Shown here in pieces: positions 62,701-64,000 of a stretch of DNA of 64,000 nt. Each line of letters opens with the position of its first letter. The stretch's first letter is position 1. Origin of the DNA: Amycolatopsis sp. EV170708-02-1 (GTDB lineage Bacteria; Actinomycetota; Actinomycetes; Mycobacteriales; Pseudonocardiaceae); the NCBI RefSeq assembly GCF_022479115.1, contig NZ_CP092497.1:7502001-7566000 (forward strand), given 5' to 3'. Below the pieces are notes generated by a model, which was not told the DNA's origin, did not search any database, and saw only the letters and a list, made by a program, of their open reading frames with translations. Position numbers and translations under genes: made by a program.

Positions 62701-64000
62701 CCTCCCTGAGTGCGGGAGCGTACATCATCCCCGAAAGCAAAAGTTCGAGGAGGTGTTCCGGCCCCGCTTCCGGCACGAATCGTTGTCCCACCAGTTTCGC
62801 CACGTCGAGACGGACCGGTACCGCCGCGAGTAACTGCGCCAAGCGTAGCGCTGGCGGTGACGCAACACTTCGGAATCGCTGCACTCGTTCGGCGGGTGAC
62901 AAAGTTACCGACGGGTCATCGAAATCGGACTGGGAAATCCGTTCCGTGGCGAGTACGACGGTTCCTTCCACGGCCTCGTCGTTTTCGCCGGTCATCAATC
63001 CGGCCCACCAGCCCAGCGACCTCGGCCGCAGTTCGAGGACCGGCACCGGGACGAGATGGGCGGGCACTTCCGAGCCGGGTTCGAGCCAGGCGTCGGCGAG
63101 ATCGCATTTCCAGCGGCCGTTGGGCGCCACCGGGTTCGGCACGCTCAACCGGGCCTGGTGCGGGCTCATGCCACATCGGCCCCACAGCCATCGCGGGAGC
63201 AGATGCACGATGCTCACCGGCATCTTCCTGCCCCACCGCGCCAGCATCGGGTACAGCGCGTCCTTCTTCTGCCACGCGTCACCCACACCGTCGGTGAGCA
63301 GCAAGACCACGCGCCGTCCCGACGAATCCACGATCTCGTCCGGGTCTCGGGCGGGCGCGCCGGGCGTGCCACCGCGAAGAACGAGATCCTCTTCGGTGTC
63401 CTTCCCGGTTTCCAACAGGCGGACCTGAATGGTGCGGAAAGCACCCACCTGCCGCAGTAGTTCGACGAACGCCGACACCCTGGGGCGCCACAAGGCCATC
63501 GACGGACCGTTGTCGAGGACGAGCGTCAGGTCCAGCCAGCGCTCTTTTCTCGATCGGGTGACCGGCCACCACCGTCCGGTCTCCGCGACCCGGACGGCGG
63601 TCGCCACTTCGTCCAGGACCACATTGTTGTGTCGCCGCGAGGCCGTCTCCCGTTTCAGTGTTCTCAGCGCACGGAAGTACTCCAGCGATTCGAGGAGTAC
63701 CGCTCCCCCGGGCCCGTCGCCGTCCACCGCGGGTTCCGGCAGCTCACCGGGTACGGCCTCGATCGCGACGACCTCGCCGTCGTCTTCCGCGTCCGGTGGG
63801 CCGTCGACGAGCCGGGACGGCCCCGGCTCGGGAAGTTCCGGGATCTCTCCGCGATCGGCCGGCGCGTTACGGATCCTCACGTCAGCAGGCGAATGCTCCA
63901 TTTCGTCGGCCGGTGCCGGCTCTCCATCGGCCCGCCGTGGCGAGATGGCCGCGGCCAGCCACACGATGTCCGCGACGTCGGTCCAGTTCAGGTCCTCGAA
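59708..64000 (-). CDS. FxsT-like STAND/TPR protein (5' end beyond window)
   Basis: Over 1,400 residues, with the N-terminus beyond the right edge (the frame reads LNWTDVADIVWLAAAIS there). The first 500 residues match the SAV_2336-type N-terminal region (RWWPVTRSRKERWLDLTLVL, DGVGDAWQKKDALYPMLARW, PRWLWGRCGMSPHQARLSVP). Next comes an NB-ARC-type NTPase (HGLGGIGKTQMAAEY Walker A, WLLVFDAAE Walker B), then about twelve tetratricopeptide repeats (TLEVSSRLGLYLWAVGRYDE). The ending RANCDIDQVLM fits FxSxx-system TPR proteins. It likely acts as a signalling or scaffold partner of the peptide system. It converges on the HExxH gene. Confidence 0.8.
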   Translation of the reverse strand, partial: FEDLNWTDVADIVWLAAAISPRRADGEPAPADEMEHSPADVRIRNAPADRGEIPELPEPGPSRLVDGPPDAEDDGEVVAIEAVPGELPEPAVDGDGPGGAVLLESLEYFRALRTLKRETASRRHNNVVLDEVATAVRVAETGRWWPVTRSRKERWLDLTLVLDNGPSMALWRPRVSAFVELLRQVGAFRTIQVRLLETGKDTEEDLVLRGGTPGAPARDPDEIVDSSGRRVVLLLTDGVGDAWQKKDALYPMLARWGRKMPVSIVHLLPRWLWGRCGMSPHQARLSVPNPVAPNGRWKCDLADAWLEPGSEVPAHLVPVPVLELRPRSLGWWAGLMTGENDEAVEGTVVLATERISQSDFDDPSVTLSPAERVQRFRSVASPPALRLAQLLAAVPVRLDVAKLVGQRFVPEAGPEHLLELLLSGMMYAPALREGKSTWDTDGVFAFPEAVRELLLSGARRSETANVVRVAATHFGDRIRLIGHLRDAIADPNNTPDPDLTRESPADVELETALMRALSGPYLSRADRLRNAAASQVLQAHLSETKTESSMMPETAERPPASTPATQGRSSYLNEPEANEPTTRIVHPSASEPSRDFPARQPDDPPLVFGNVPPRNPNFTGRDELLDQLTKRLSSGTTAVLPSALHGLGGIGKTQMAAEYIYRHLQDYDLVWWIDAAHTTQIRAGLTELAGVLGLQGASETNVAVPAVIEALRTGRPFRRWLLVFDAAESPDTVLPFFPRNGPGEILITSRNSDWAGIARPLELAVFKREESVELLGRRGPEIDPADADELAEKLGDLPLAVEQAAAWRAVTGMPVQEYLRLFDESVEEILDTASAPDNEVSVAAAWNVSFEELKTRNPAAHQILHICAFFSPEPISRDLLTGVNRVSISPELDAALRDPIKLARAIRDINRYGLAKIDHGNNTLQLHRLVQLVLRNRVMARQVHARMQHGAHQLLAALDPNDPESSRHWSRYRELLPHAYAANVLDCDNDWPRQLYINLMRYLFEYGDHEEAARLGLEARKRFTETLGPTHPQTLEVSSRLGLYLWAVGRYDEAAELNQRTLALRMQMSSEENEETFALQRNITIDLRAQGDFAGATKLSEEIFHKAKRMFGDDDPETLYAAFQHGISLRLAGAYREALELDQDTLRRRIEVLGRDHVRTFSVNSSRNVDLREAGEYGQARIQQERLTESFIARFGPDQLDSAGNSLLLAMARRKDGDHPGALGLSTEVLKRFRLAYGDDHGTTMASALAHSIDLRHSGDLAAARKLGEETFERYRRGLGEHHPHTLVANVNLAVTLRLMGDPAAARVLDERALEQFRATIGPDHPYAIIAAINLASDLAAVGELDRTVELGRDAIERGTQVLGEDHPTVLAASFNLGLDLAALGRTEEAAPFRDPILARYRRILGEAHPGTQAAGRGIRANCDIDQVLM

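Overview
The window is high-GC actinomycete DNA, most likely from a glycopeptide-producing Amycolatopsis or close relative. The left third (about 1-22,900, all genes on the minus strand) is one side of a vancomycin/teicoplanin-family glycopeptide cluster. In transcriptional order it holds vanH-vanA-vanX (self-resistance, D-Ala-D-Lac peptidoglycan), a StrR-type activator, prephenate dehydrogenase (supply of 4-hydroxyphenylpyruvate for hydroxyphenylglycine), an ABC exporter, and the NRPS genes for modules 1-2, module 3 and module 4 onward; the last runs off the left edge. Modules 1-2 and 3 are on separate proteins, the arrangement of teicoplanin, ristocetin and A47934 rather than vancomycin or balhimycin. 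The epimerase domain of module 4 is broken by four single-base deletions, and an orphan epimerase C-terminus lies between the module 3 and module 4 genes. A StrR-type operator, GTCCAA-N17-TTGGAC, lies just upstream of the activator gene.

From 22,960 to about 38,240 the content looks like ordinary accessory or core chromosome: divergent regulator/target pairs (TetR/hydrolase, TetR/PPOX-reductase, GbsR-like/SDR), secreted proteins (a ricin-type lectin protein, an FG-GAP-like protein, a peptidoglycan-binding M15-like protein, a PEBP protein), an esterase and a DUF1540 protein. Many intergenic spaces carry clear operators or long hairpins.

A second biosynthetic locus spans 38,269-50,831: a SARP-type regulator with an ATPase and a long C-terminal region, a DrrAB-like ABC exporter, a cytochrome P450, and a single-protein PKS with the order acyl-ligase, ACP, KS, AT, DH, KR, ACP. 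The divergent promoter between exporter and P450 holds 11-bp-phased GTGTCAG repeats in both orientations, as expected of a SARP binding site. A DMT exporter with its MarR regulator, a GntR/membrane-protein pair and a Tat-exported phospholipase C follow.

The right end (56,901-64,000) holds a Crp/Fnr regulator, a 65-residue peptide resembling FxSxx-COOH leader peptides, a translationally coupled HExxH protein of the alpha-ketoglutarate peptide hydroxylase type without radical-SAM motifs, and a convergent STAND/TPR protein of the FxsT type that runs off the right edge. This looks like a minimal or variant RiPP-type system. The regulator and the peptide gene carry rare TTA codons.

Three copies of a 46-nt perfect palindrome are spread through the right two thirds of the window, one with compensatory base changes. 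No tRNA, rRNA, CRISPR array or intact insertion sequence was seen. Five single-base deletions in two genes suggest either residual sequencing error or recent decay.
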